Assembly: GCA_002162075.1 (NCBI GenBank)
Contig: CP021423.1
Location: forward strand, 1,302,001 to 1,366,000
Reading direction: 5' to 3'
Length of the DNA stretch: 64,000 nt
Source: Armatimonadetes bacterium Uphvl-Ar1
GTDB lineage: Bacteria; Armatimonadota; Fimbriimonadia; Fimbriimonadales; Fimbriimonadaceae
The translations under genes were made by a program, and so were the position numbers. The notes beneath the pieces were generated by a model. The model saw nothing but the letters and a program-made list of their open reading frames with translations. It searched no databases and was not told the DNA's origin. Below, piece after piece: positions 1 through 8,910 of the stretch. Each line of letters opens with the position of its first letter. The first letter of the stretch is position 1.

Positions 1-750
1 GTAAGCAATGGCATCTGAACCCAGTGTGAGCGTTCCGGAAGATGTCGCTCCAGTCAAGGTGCCGAGCGTATCCGTCGAGTTCTTAAACCCCGCAGACTTA
101 GCAACAGAACCCGTCAAGTCCCGCAAAGTCGAACTACCCGTGGTAAGTCCCAAAGATTGAGCGACTCCCCCGCTCACATCCGCAAGCAAGATAGCATTGC
201 GCGCTCCCGTCTTCCCTCCACCTAAAACCAAATAGGATTGTCCCGTACCCCCGTTGATCACGTTAGCTGAAACCCCCACGTTCAGCCCATTGATCTTTGA
301 CGCAATCGCGGTTAAAGAGTCGCCGGCGGCAACGTCAAGCGATTTGCCGTTCACCATGAACAATCCGGCTAATCCGAGCGCATCCGATGTACTCGCAAAT
401 GCCGAGCTTGTCATCTTGTCCGCGCGAGCAATCGCCAACACATCGATTCCGTAGTTCCCTGGCACCGCCGCATCCGTGACCGTCGCCGTCGCAATGGTCG
501 TGTCACCACTCGAAACTTTGTTCGGCTGAAAACTAGAAGCAATGTTCAGCGAAGAAGCCGCCGAATTGAGCCCATTTAGCGTGGACTTGAACTGACCATA
601 GATCGTCTGACGCGCCGAAAGCTGGGCTTGCTGAGCTTGCAAACGCTGGACAGGAAATTGCTCCAGCCGGATCATCTGCGAGATGATGCTGTCAACATCA
701 ATTCCCGAGGCCAACCCCGAAAATCGAACTCCTGTTCCGCTTACGCTCAT
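1..750 (-). CDS. fliD: Flagellar filament cap protein FliD (hook-associated protein 2), C-terminus off the left edge
   Basis: The frame is open from an ATG at 750 to the window edge (250 residues seen). The N-terminus reads FSGLASGIDVDSIISQMI followed by a Gln-rich helix (VQRLQAQQAQLSARQ) and Leu/Ala heptad-like spacing, the typical FliD N-terminal coiled-coil region; the rest is the Ser/Thr/Gly-rich beta domain of filament caps. FliD caps the growing flagellum and helps flagellin fold. AGGAG lies 7 nt before the ATG and supports the start. It is last in the minus-strand order cheW-cheA-HDOD-fliD, so it belongs to a motility cluster that continues to the left. The C-terminal coiled coil is not visible. 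Confidence 0.88.
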   Translation of the reverse strand, partial: MSVSGTGVRFSGLASGIDVDSIISQMIRLEQFPVQRLQAQQAQLSARQTIYGQFKSTLNGLNSAASSLNIASSFQPNKVSSGDTTIATATVTDAAVPGNYGIDVLAIARADKMTSSAFASTSDALGLAGLFMVNGKSLDVAAGDSLTAIASKINGLNVGVSANVINGGTGQSYLVLGGGKTGARNAILLADVSGGVAQSLGLTTGSSTLRDLTGSVAKSAGFKNSTDTLGTLTGATSSGTLTLGSDAIAY

Positions 751-835
751 TGTGTTACTCCTAAAGTCAAGTCAACAAACCGAATTTTCGGCATAACCCT
801 TGACCGTTCAACCTGTCATTCCTTTCAGGTTTTCC

Positions 836-1708
836 CTACATCACACCCAACATATCTTTCGCCAAAGCAACCTGCTCCGCCGTTTTTTGCTTGAGACCCT
901 CGTACTGATCTTCATTGAAACCGAGCCACAACCGAGCTTTTGCATCAACCGGACTTGGCGTTCCGACAATCTCCTTCGGAGCCAATTCATTGGCGATCGC
1001 ATCTGCGATGTGGGCACAGAACACTCCATCCTTCGGTACTGTTCCGTCGGGAATGATGTCGTGCTGAGAAATCATCTCAATCAATCCTTCCGGGAAATTC
1101 CACTTCTCCGCCAAGATTCCCCCCAACTGAGCATGAGTCACGCCCAAAATCCGCGCCTCAACCGATTCCAAGTGCTCGCCACGATTAATGGATTCCTTCA
1201 AAACTTCCATGTATGGCAAGTTGAACAGCGTAAAGAGGAACAGCCGACCTACGTCGTGCAGCAATCCGCCAATAAAAATTGTTTCAATATCTTTCTTGGG
1301 CAATCCCTTTGCTTTCGCAATTGATTCCGCACAAGTCGCCGACGCAAACGAATACTGCCAAAACGCCTTCTGAGTTTCCAAAATGCGAGGTGACGGAGAA
1401 TTAAGTGCGTTCAAAACGCCAATGCTCATTACCAAGTTCCGAACCTGGTGCATTCCCAAAATCGCAATCGTCTGGTTGACATTCACAATCTGCCGAGGCA
1501 AACCAAAGTATGCCGAGTTCACAACCTTCAAAAGCTTAGTCGTGATCGCCGCATCCGCCATCAACATACTTTCAATCTCAGTCGTCGTAGCTGTCTCTTT
1601 CTCAGTTGCTTGAACGACTTGCATAACAACGGTCGGCAGGGCGGGTAAGTCCACCATTGCCTTTTCGACATAGCGTCGAAGGAGCATATTGTCTGCGCGA
1701 AGTGCCAT
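836..1708 (-). CDS. HDOD-domain signalling protein
   Basis: A 290-residue protein that is almost entirely an HDOD domain (HD-related output domain). Visible features are LPALPTVVMQVVQ near residue 20, the helix LLKVVNSAYFGLPRQI near residue 60, a second conserved segment AIAKAKGLPKKDIETIFIGGLLHDVGRL, and HAQLGGILAEKWNFPEGL. HDOD proteins occur in bacterial signalling and motility regulation and usually have lost HD phosphohydrolase activity; an HD pair is retained here only in LLHDVGR. It lies 18 bp downstream of cheA and upstream of fliD on the same strand, so a role in the chemotaxis/flagellar pathway is inferred. No separate receiver or kinase domain is fused to it. Confidence 0.85.
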   Translation of the reverse strand: MALRADNMLLRRYVEKAMVDLPALPTVVMQVVQATEKETATTTEIESMLMADAAITTKLLKVVNSAYFGLPRQIVNVNQTIAILGMHQVRNLVMSIGVLNALNSPSPRILETQKAFWQYSFASATCAESIAKAKGLPKKDIETIFIGGLLHDVGRLFLFTLFNLPYMEVLKESINRGEHLESVEARILGVTHAQLGGILAEKWNFPEGLIEMISQHDIIPDGTVPKDGVFCAHIADAIANELAPKEIVGTPSPVDAKARLWLGFNEDQYEGLKQKTAEQVALAKDMLGVM

Positions 1709-1726
1709 TTTTGTGTAGTCCTTTTC

Positions 1727-3811
1727 TTATCCTCGGTCGTTTTTCACGATTCCATTAATGTCCGCAATAAGAGCGACATTTCCGTCACCCAAAATTGTTG
1801 CGCCGCTGACCCCTGGGACATCTCCACAGAATCGACTGAGCGACTTAATTACAACTTCTTGCTCCCCAACCAGGCGATCAACAATCAACCCTATCCGTTG
1901 TTCGGCCAATCCAACAATCACAACATAAAACGAATCCGGGGTTTTGTAATCTCCCTGAATCCCAAACACTTCTCTCATCCGAACCAAAGGCGTTGTGACT
2001 CCACGAATCACAACCACTTCCTTCTGGTTAATGTGTTGAATTTCTTTATTCTCGATCAGCAAGGTCTCAACCACGCTGCCAAGCGGCAATACAAAGACCG
2101 TCTCCGCAACATTGACCAGCAGGCCACGAATGATTGCGAGCGTGAGCGGCAATCGCAAGCTAAATCGCGTCCCTTCCCCAACAATCGATTCAAGATCAAT
2201 CAACCCGCCCAGCTTTTGAATGTTGCTCCGGACAATATCCATCCCGACCCCTCGACCAGAGACTTCGCTCACTTCTGCCGCCGTACTCAATCCGCTGTGA
2301 AAAATGAACTGTAAAGCCTCTTTATCACTCAGCTTCGCCGCCGCATCAGCCGTCACCAATCCCGCTTCAACCGCCTTTTGCTTGACCCGTTCCGTGTTAA
2401 TCCCTTTCCCATCATCACGGATCTCAATGACAATGTGATTTTCTTGGTGCTTTGCCGAGACCGTGACTGTTCCCGAGCGAGGCTTACCAACTTGCTCGCG
2501 CTCATCCGGCATTTCAACTCCGTGGTCAACACTATTTCGCAGAATGTGCAGAAGCGGGTCACCAATAACCTCAATTACACTTCGATCAAGTTCCGTCTCT
2601 CCACCAATCAAGTCAAGCTTGATCTCCTTATTGAGCTTTTGCGCCAAATCCCGAACAACTCGTGGAAAACGGTTAAATACCGTCTCAATCGGCAACATCC
2701 TTGCCTTCATGATCTGGTCTTGAAGGTCGCTCGTGATGCGGGCAATGTGGCTCACCGTCTCACCCAAGTCGTCAACCTGACGGTCACTGTAACGCAACGC
2801 CAAATCAGCCCCAATTTGGGCGATCCGAGTTCGGTCAATGACCAGTTCCCCAACGAGATTCATCAAGTTGTCTAGTCGAGCAACATCCACCCGAACGGTC
2901 TGTCCAGAATCGCCTTTTCGCGCCGTCCCACTAGATGCAGATTGAGCCGCGCTTGACGGGGCAACAACCGACTGAGCGGGAAGCACATCCTCGCTCTCAA
3001 TGACCTCAAGCTTTGGCTTGTCCGTAACCGGAGCCGATTTCAATTCACCCCAAACTCCAAACTCATAAGCCTCAACTTCACCAATTCCGTCGAATTTCGC
3101 TTTGAGTTCCTCAAACTCGGTTTCACTCGTAAAAACTAGCTCAAAGTCTTTGTCAAACTGTTCCTCCTCTAATACTTCTTGATCGGGACAGCACACCAAA
3201 ATCTCACCCGCTTCCTGCGCGATCGAGACCGCCATAAAGGCTCTTACAAATTTCATAACGCAGTCGTCTGCGAGCCGAAACTGAACGTGGTAAACCGAAT
3301 CCGCTTCTTTAGCCGCTTCCAAAGCATCATGCAGATCCTCCGGAACTTGCGTCGGAAACGGTAATCCGCAGCCGCCGCCACTGACAACTTCGGACGCGAT
3401 AGATAAGCCTCCACCAATTCCTTGGCCCGCCAAAATATCCTGAAGACACTTCACCAAATCAGCGCACTCCGCCGCGTCGCCTTCTCCTGCCCGGATCGAA
3501 TCCATCATTCCCGCCAATGTATCAACGCAGGCCAGCAAACTGTTTGCTATGTGCGTTGTGACTGCAATCGTATGATTTCGAAGTTGATCTAAAACATTCT
3601 CCATCTCATGCGTCAATTCCGCAAAATGAGAAAAGCCCATTGCCCGGCTACTTCCCTTCAGCGTATGCGCCGCCCGGAAGATGATCTGCATTCGTTCGTC
3701 GCTCGGATCAGATTCCAGTTTGAGCAGCTCTTGCTCAAGAATTTCAATTTGTTCCTCTCCTTCCTGGAGGAACAAATCCGTATATTGCGACATGTCAAGT
3801 TCGGCGCTCAT
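1727..3811 (-). CDS. cheA: Chemotaxis histidine kinase CheA
   Basis: A 694-residue CheA with the full set of domains: an N-terminal HPt domain with phospho-acceptor His49 in FRAAHTLKGSSRAMGF, a P2-like region around residues 150-260, a linker rich in Ser/Ala/Pro, the dimerisation helices (VDVARLDNLMNLVGELVIDR), the ATP-binding domain with the N box LLHILRNSVDHGVE and G1 box IRDDGKGI, and a C-terminal CheW-like domain. It autophosphorylates in response to chemoreceptors and passes phosphate to CheY. cheW begins 20 bp upstream on the same strand and the HDOD gene follows 18 bp downstream, so one operon is likely. No CheY or receptor gene is in the window. Confidence 0.95.
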   Translation of the reverse strand: MSAELDMSQYTDLFLQEGEEQIEILEQELLKLESDPSDERMQIIFRAAHTLKGSSRAMGFSHFAELTHEMENVLDQLRNHTIAVTTHIANSLLACVDTLAGMMDSIRAGEGDAAECADLVKCLQDILAGQGIGGGLSIASEVVSGGGCGLPFPTQVPEDLHDALEAAKEADSVYHVQFRLADDCVMKFVRAFMAVSIAQEAGEILVCCPDQEVLEEEQFDKDFELVFTSETEFEELKAKFDGIGEVEAYEFGVWGELKSAPVTDKPKLEVIESEDVLPAQSVVAPSSAAQSASSGTARKGDSGQTVRVDVARLDNLMNLVGELVIDRTRIAQIGADLALRYSDRQVDDLGETVSHIARITSDLQDQIMKARMLPIETVFNRFPRVVRDLAQKLNKEIKLDLIGGETELDRSVIEVIGDPLLHILRNSVDHGVEMPDEREQVGKPRSGTVTVSAKHQENHIVIEIRDDGKGINTERVKQKAVEAGLVTADAAAKLSDKEALQFIFHSGLSTAAEVSEVSGRGVGMDIVRSNIQKLGGLIDLESIVGEGTRFSLRLPLTLAIIRGLLVNVAETVFVLPLGSVVETLLIENKEIQHINQKEVVVIRGVTTPLVRMREVFGIQGDYKTPDSFYVVIVGLAEQRIGLIVDRLVGEQEVVIKSLSRFCGDVPGVSGATILGDGNVALIADINGIVKNDRG

Positions 3812-3831
3812 ATTTTTTTATTCCCAACCAC

Positions 3832-4290
3832 TTATGCCGCGAGGGCAAAATCCAAATCAAGCAATGTGATCAGTCGATCATTCGTTTTCGCTACCGCCCG
3901 AACAAACTGGTTATCCGGATCACTTACCAAGGTAGGAGTTTTATCTATCTGCTCTCCCTGCAGAGTCAAAACTTCCGTAACCGCATCAACGACAACCCCA
4001 ATCTGCCCTGATTCACTATCCACAACAATAATCCGGCTCGAATCTGTCTCCTCCGCCGTCGGCAAGCTGAACCGAGAACGAAGATCAATGACGGGAATTG
4101 TCTTTCCCCGAAGATTAACAAGCCCCCTGACATGGGCCTCCGTCCTTGGCACAGGAGTAATCTCGCGCAGACGAATGATTTCATTCACCCGAAAAATCTC
4201 AATCCCGTACGATTCTCCGGCTAATCGAAAAACCACCGTCTGCTGATCCTCAGCAACCACCGACTCATCCAGCACAATCTCGTTATCCAT
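3832..4290 (-). CDS. cheW: Chemotaxis coupling protein CheW
   Basis: A 152-residue single-domain CheW. It has the typical order VVFRLAGESYGIEIFRVNEIIRL, TPVPRTEAHVRGLVNLRGKTIPVIDLRSRF, and GQIGVVVDAVTEVLTL. CheW bridges chemoreceptors and CheA in the membrane array. It is the first gene of the minus-strand run cheW-cheA-HDOD-fliD and is divergent from the HAD gene, so the operon promoter is expected in the short 4291-4381 gap, where no clear -35/-10 pair was identified. Confidence 0.95.
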   Translation of the reverse strand: MDNEIVLDESVVAEDQQTVVFRLAGESYGIEIFRVNEIIRLREITPVPRTEAHVRGLVNLRGKTIPVIDLRSRFSLPTAEETDSSRIIVVDSESGQIGVVVDAVTEVLTLQGEQIDKTPTLVSDPDNQFVRAVAKTNDRLITLLDLDFALAA

Positions 4291-4381
4291 AAGGCCTGAT
4301 CCTTGTCAAATATCGGCCCATACGACCCGCATCTTTACTTGCATCATGCGAACTTCACCGCAAATTTGGTATCCCCATTCC

Positions 4382-5203
4382 ATGCGTGATATTCGCCTCG
4401 TTGCCTGTGATATGGATGGCACTTTCCTCACTTCGAGTCGAACACCCCACCCCGCTAACATCCAAGCCGCTCGAAATCTCGCCAATAGAGGAGTGATTTT
4501 TTGCCTCGCCAGCGGACGAGGGATCATCACCATGCGACCACTCCTTGCCGAGCTAGGTCAAAAAGGGCCACTCGTGAGCAGTAACGGCGCCCTCGTCACG
4601 GGCCTCAACAATGAAACCGTCTTCGAAGCAGAACTTTCCTCCTCGATAACTGGCGTTATCCTTGACTATGCCGAGGCAAAGAACATTCATGTTAACCGCT
4701 ACCACCAGGATTCAATAACGTTTTCCCAATCAGGTCGCTTTGCCGACTTGTATGCATCGCGAACCGGCCTCACCCCAATCATCGAACCAATCAACTCAAT
4801 GCGACAGAGTCCCGCAACGAAACTCCTCTTCATCGCCGAACCAGATCAAATTCTCTCCGCAACCGCTGAACTTCAAAAAAACTCGACCCTCAAAACCACT
4901 TCCTTGGTCAATTCAGAGCCCGACTATCTCGAGTTCCTTCCTGGAGGAATCAACAAAGGTCTCGGGCTCCAAGAACTCGCTGCCCATCTCGATATCCCCC
5001 CCGCACACATTGCCGCAATAGGCGATTGGTACAACGACCTCGAAATGCTTCAATGGGTAGGGTATCCCGCCTGCGTTTCCAACGCTGCCCCAGAAATTCT
5101 CCAGATTTCTCAATACAAGTTACCAACGAACGATGAAGCCGGAGTATCAACGTTCCTCAATGCGATCATTGAGGCAAAATCGGAAGGTATAGTATTGCCG
5201 TAA
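4382..5203 (+). CDS. HAD-superfamily phosphatase, Cof/YbiV type
   Basis: A 273-residue Cof-type HAD hydrolase. Motif I is ACDMDGTFL close to the N-terminus, motif II is LASGRG, and motif IV includes IGDWYNDLEML with the Asp pair that binds Mg2+; KGLGLQELAAHLDI is the conserved Lys-containing motif III region. Such enzymes dephosphorylate sugar phosphates or flavin-type substrates in the cytoplasm; the substrate here cannot be told. An in-frame ATG at 4346 would add 12 residues, but the ATG at 4382 (MRDIRLVACDMDGT) places motif I at the usual distance from the start. Its stop overlaps the start of the next gene in TAATG, indicating translational coupling. Confidence 0.85.
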   Translation: MRDIRLVACDMDGTFLTSSRTPHPANIQAARNLANRGVIFCLASGRGIITMRPLLAELGQKGPLVSSNGALVTGLNNETVFEAELSSSITGVILDYAEAKNIHVNRYHQDSITFSQSGRFADLYASRTGLTPIIEPINSMRQSPATKLLFIAEPDQILSATAELQKNSTLKTTSLVNSEPDYLEFLPGGINKGLGLQELAAHLDIPPAHIAAIGDWYNDLEMLQWVGYPACVSNAAPEILQISQYKLPTNDEAGVSTFLNAIIEAKSEGIVLP

Positions 5204-6294
5204 TGAAGTTGACACGTCACGCCGCCGTTTTTGCCGCCATCTTTGGCGCAGTCGTGGCATTGGGGAGCAATATCAGCGTCACCGAGCCAACCGCAAACGA
5301 CTTTCTTGGTCTCAACAACTCTGTATCATTCAATATCACAAACGCTGTTCAAAAAGTCACAGTGAGGGCCCGCGCAACTCAGGTTGCCGACCCAACTATT
5401 CAAATTGAAGTCCAAAACGATTTCACTCCGAACACTGACGGAAAAGTATCAGGAACCCTGAATCTCAACTTCACCAGCGGATTCCCCAACGGAGCCTATA
5501 CCCTTGTTGTTACCGCGACCGAACCTGGAGCGGTATTCAATATTGTCCCTCCGATTCCTGTCACCGTTGACGTCGTGCCTCCCAAATTCCTGAGCTTCAA
5601 TCCCCAAACCAACGGATTTGTACGAGACAACGTTTTCATCTCAGCCCTCTTCCAAGAGACAAACATGAAAGAATGGCGAGTAAAAGTTGCGGGAGCCGAT
5701 ATTCCCAACAACACGGGCACGATCAACACTCTGGGAGTCACTTGGAACTCCAACCTTGAATTAAACGACGGTCAAAAAAACATCGTGATCTCCGCTGAGG
5801 ATCTTGCCGGAAACACCGTCAGCCAGTCGGTCAACGTCACCCTGGACCGCCTTCCACCTTCCAGCACCGTCCTCGCACCAACCGCAAACGACCGATTCTT
5901 CGGTAATGCCCGCGTACCCGTCATTGTCAACATCGCCGACCAATTCTCAGGTGCTCTCGATGAGCGAACAATTGATGTATTCATCCGAGATACTGCCGGG
6001 AACTTTGTCACCCGAGTTGCCCGCCGCAGCGTGAACAGTAACGGTTCAACACTCACGTGGACTGGCCGAATTCGAGACATATCCACTGTTCCAACCACTT
6101 TTGATCTTGTCGTCGCCGCGACCGACCGGGCCGGAAATGCCGCAACCGAGCAAGTTGTGCGAATCGAAAGGAACCGTTCTGTAGTCACTATGAGAGGCGG
6201 TGAAACACCGCCGCCCGTCACGAGCGAAACCGTACGCGATAAAGCAACAATTCTCCGAACTGGCCCAATCCAATTCGGACTTCGACGAAATTAA
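5203..6294 (+). CDS. Secreted protein with tandem Ig-like domains
   Basis: A 363-residue protein with a signal-like N-terminus (MKLTRHAAVFAAIFGAVVALGS) followed by three or so Ig/cadherin-like beta domains: NISVTEPTANDFLGLNNSVSF, then VDVVPPKFLSFNPQTNGFVRD, then RLPPSSTVLAPTANDRFFG. The recurring turns (VDVVPPK and LDRLPPS) and the GNTVSQSV and GNAATEQV strand ends are typical of bacterial Ig-like repeats in surface proteins. The start shares one base with the HAD stop (TAATG). The outer-membrane barrel gene begins 34 bp downstream, so export to the cell surface is inferred. No enzymatic domain is recognised. Confidence 0.7.
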   Translation: MKLTRHAAVFAAIFGAVVALGSNISVTEPTANDFLGLNNSVSFNITNAVQKVTVRARATQVADPTIQIEVQNDFTPNTDGKVSGTLNLNFTSGFPNGAYTLVVTATEPGAVFNIVPPIPVTVDVVPPKFLSFNPQTNGFVRDNVFISALFQETNMKEWRVKVAGADIPNNTGTINTLGVTWNSNLELNDGQKNIVISAEDLAGNTVSQSVNVTLDRLPPSSTVLAPTANDRFFGNARVPVIVNIADQFSGALDERTIDVFIRDTAGNFVTRVARRSVNSNGSTLTWTGRIRDISTVPTTFDLVVAATDRAGNAATEQVVRIERNRSVVTMRGGETPPPVTSETVRDKATILRTGPIQFGLRRN

Positions 6295-6328
6295 TCCGAT
6301 AATTCAAAGAGCACACACCAACAGAACT

Positions 6329-7465
6329 ATGAAAACAGGACATAAGCCGATTCTCATCGCGATCGCCCTCACCTCGCTGAGTGGGATTGCGAGTGCCCAG
6401 GTGCCCGACCTCCTCAACGCTCTCGATACCGGCGGGCGAGCTATGGGCCTGGGCGGAGCAACGAGAGTCACCGATGCCACAACTCAATCTGCTCTTGATA
6501 ACCCCGCAGGTCTTGCGTATATCACGGCGCCCACCGCCTCAATCACATTCCGAAACTTGCCCAAGTCTTCAACTATTGCTTCTGGTGAATTCAACGACCG
6601 GACAACCGATTTCAGCGAGCGATCTGGTCGAACGGCCCTCGCTCACGCCGGATATGCCTTCCCCTTCCGTGGTGGCACTCTTGCAGTGAGCTACACCGTC
6701 GCCGGACACCTCGATAACGTAACAACCGGAAACCAACTTTCCAACGGAGCTTTGACCGTCAACGGTCTCGTCGAGGAATCCCGTGCTCAAACCGATTTCT
6801 TCACCGTAGCCTACGGTCGTCCCGCTGGTGCCGGAATGAACATTGGCATTGGCGTCATCATCGCCAACCAGTACACCAAGTTCACTCAAAATTACACTTT
6901 GTTCAATGGCAACAACCCGGTTGGCAACACCGCCATCAGCGGATCGAGTAACGGTCTTGGCTTGGGATTCGTCGCCGGTGTCCAAGGAACTCTTGATGCC
7001 GAAGGCTCCAGCCAATACGGAATTTCAATCCGAACTCCAATCAACCTCAATAACAACGCTGAAACATCTTCGGTCTACGACGTCATCCCCGGAAAAGCAT
7101 CCCTTGGTTTCGCCGGGCAACTTCAAGGCGTCGGTAAAGGTCGAGACTATATGATTTGGGCAACCCAATTCGATTACTACTTTGGCGGAGAAGGTGGTGC
7201 CCGTTTCTCGCGAGACAACACATTCGCTTACGGTTTAGGCATCGAGTATAACCTTCACCGATTCGATGCGCGAATTCCTATTCGACTCGGATTCCAAGGC
7301 GTCCCCGCTGGTGGCGATGGATTCAGCAGCCGAAACGCCCTGACCTTCGGCCTGGGATACAACCCCAGCGGAAAGCCATACTACTTTGATCTCAACTTTG
7401 CCCGATCATTAGACACAGGCAAATTTGACATCGGACTCGGGTTCACTTACAAACCTGCCCCCTAA
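6329..7465 (+). CDS. Outer-membrane beta-barrel protein (PorV/FadL-like)
   Basis: A 378-residue protein with a cleavable signal peptide (MKTGHKPILIAIALTSLSGIASAQ) and the hallmark N-terminal motif GGRAMGLGGATRV...DNPAGLAY seen in PorV/PorQ/FadL-related barrels. The remainder alternates hydrophobic and polar residues in strand-sized stretches rich in Gly and aromatic residues, as in a transmembrane beta-barrel. An upstream ATG at 6200 keeps the frame open, but it lies inside the preceding gene and gives no signal peptide, so 6329 is preferred. The next gene starts 7 bp after its stop, so the two are almost certainly co-transcribed. Its cargo or partner is unknown. Confidence 0.75.
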   Translation: MKTGHKPILIAIALTSLSGIASAQVPDLLNALDTGGRAMGLGGATRVTDATTQSALDNPAGLAYITAPTASITFRNLPKSSTIASGEFNDRTTDFSERSGRTALAHAGYAFPFRGGTLAVSYTVAGHLDNVTTGNQLSNGALTVNGLVEESRAQTDFFTVAYGRPAGAGMNIGIGVIIANQYTKFTQNYTLFNGNNPVGNTAISGSSNGLGLGFVAGVQGTLDAEGSSQYGISIRTPINLNNNAETSSVYDVIPGKASLGFAGQLQGVGKGRDYMIWATQFDYYFGGEGGARFSRDNTFAYGLGIEYNLHRFDARIPIRLGFQGVPAGGDGFSSRNALTFGLGYNPSGKPYYFDLNFARSLDTGKFDIGLGFTYKPAP

Positions 7466-7472
7466 AACAATC

Positions 7473-8852
7473 ATGAAGATCTCTCACATCAAGAACCTTC
7501 TGATCGCCGGAGCGGTCTTTATGCTCGCCGGAACCGCCCTTGCAGGATGGCAGAGCGATTACGAACGAGCCCTTCGTGCTGCAAAGGAGAACGATTGGGT
7601 TACCGCACGAGAAGCATTCATCGCATCTGCCGGTCAGCGAACCGGAGACTCCGCTGATGCAACTCGACTTCCCGGACCAGTCACCGAACCGCGCGTGTGG
7701 CGAAACGGCGCTCCTTTTAGCCCCATTTTCGGTGCCGCCTATTCGGCATACCAAATCGGCAAGCGAGCCGCCGATGCAGCCGAAAAACAGCAATTCTTGA
7801 TGCTCTCTGCCGCCGAATTGAACGGCCTCGTCGAAAAGGGCCAAGCATCCCCTGATACTCTAAAAGTTCTTGGAAAAGTCTACGACCTTCTGGGCGATAA
7901 AGACGGATCCGCCGCTGTCAAAGCAATGACCGGCTCATTCCGCGTTGATACCGAATTCATGGAAGCGGCTGACCAAGCCGCACCGGCACCCAGGGCGAAC
8001 AACTCAGGCGGAACTTCATCATCTTCAACTTCGACCAACCAAGGCGGGGCGACCGTAACCACCAACGGGAATGGTGGAACAATCATCAAAGTCAAAGCCG
8101 GGAATCACACCGACATAGCATCTCTCTTTGGCGAGCAACCAGTCGAAGTCAAACCTGAAAAATACGCCATCGTCATCGGCAACAACAACTCGCCAGAACC
8201 TGGCATGGAACTCGCTTTTGCGACTTCCGATGCTGAAGCGATTAGTGCTGCCTTGGCCCGATATGCTGGCTACTCACCCGATCAAATCACCACGTTGAGC
8301 AACGCAACCGCCGGGGAGATTTCTGCCGCAATGGCTACCCTCGCCGAGTCGCTCCCAAACAGCGCCACTGTGTTGATCTACTTCTCTGGTCAAACTGCGC
8401 ACTTGGGCGGTCGAGACTACTTCGCTGGTAACGACATAGAGTTCATGACCGACAGCTCCAAAATGGTCGAAAAGCGATCAATGCTTCAACCGCTTATAGC
8501 CAAGGGCGCCAGCGTCTTCATGTTCGTCCAAACCCATCGGACTTTCAGCGGGAACGACTACTTCGGCAAAGAGCGCATTGTGAACGGAACGATCAGCGAA
8601 TCATTCGCCACGATCCCCGGAACGCAAATCACTGGCATTTTCCGAGATGGAAAGCAAGTCGGCGTTTACACCGATGCCTTTATCCGAACGCTCCAAGAGT
8701 TCTACACAAACACAGTGCCCATCACCGACTTCTGTTGGAACGTGTTTTACACAATGAGAGGATCACGCGATTCAGTCTCGAGGCGCGGCGGAGCAACTCA
8801 AACCCCGACCCTTCCCATCCTCACCAACCTCGGACCCCGAAGTCCGTTCTAA
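7473..8852 (+). CDS. Secreted caspase-fold protein lacking the catalytic dyad (pseudo-caspase)
   Basis: A 459-residue protein: signal peptide (residues 1-24, ending TALAGW), a helical TPR-like part to about residue 165, a Ser/Thr/Gly/Asn linker to about 215, then a C14 caspase/metacaspase-like domain from KYAIVIGNNN near residue 229. The fold markers are present (SDAEAISAAL, TVLIYFSG, FSGNDYF), but the catalytic His of YFSGHG is Gln307 (YFSGQT) and the DxCxSG motif reads HRTFSG, with Thr357 where Cys is expected. It is therefore probably non-proteolytic and acts as a binding or scaffolding module. The ATG at 7473 is chosen over one at 7425 because it gives the signal peptide. It is the last gene of the operon starting at 4382. 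Confidence 0.75.
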   Translation: MKISHIKNLLIAGAVFMLAGTALAGWQSDYERALRAAKENDWVTAREAFIASAGQRTGDSADATRLPGPVTEPRVWRNGAPFSPIFGAAYSAYQIGKRAADAAEKQQFLMLSAAELNGLVEKGQASPDTLKVLGKVYDLLGDKDGSAAVKAMTGSFRVDTEFMEAADQAAPAPRANNSGGTSSSSTSTNQGGATVTTNGNGGTIIKVKAGNHTDIASLFGEQPVEVKPEKYAIVIGNNNSPEPGMELAFATSDAEAISAALARYAGYSPDQITTLSNATAGEISAAMATLAESLPNSATVLIYFSGQTAHLGGRDYFAGNDIEFMTDSSKMVEKRSMLQPLIAKGASVFMFVQTHRTFSGNDYFGKERIVNGTISESFATIPGTQITGIFRDGKQVGVYTDAFIRTLQEFYTNTVPITDFCWNVFYTMRGSRDSVSRRGGATQTPTLPILTNLGPRSPF

Positions 8853-8869
8853 GTCCCTAAAATCAAAAC

Positions 8870-8898
8870 GGGCCGCTGAGCTTGATATTCAGCGGCCC
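8870..8898. terminator. Strong hairpin after the pseudo-caspase gene
   Basis: A perfect 10-bp stem GGGCCGCTGA / TCAGCGGCCC with a 9-nt loop, 18 nt after the stop at 8852 and just before the next start. No T tract follows on the plus strand; an A-rich run precedes it. It probably ends or attenuates transcription of the 4382-8852 operon. Confidence 0.5.
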
Positions 8899-8910
8899 CT
8901 CAGTTAGAAA

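Noticed and set aside
800-1324. Long plus-strand frames opposite the HDOD, cheA, glmM, aspS and hslU genes
   Set aside because: They are antisense to well-conserved genes, have unusual Arg/Pro/His-rich composition and no recognisable domain.
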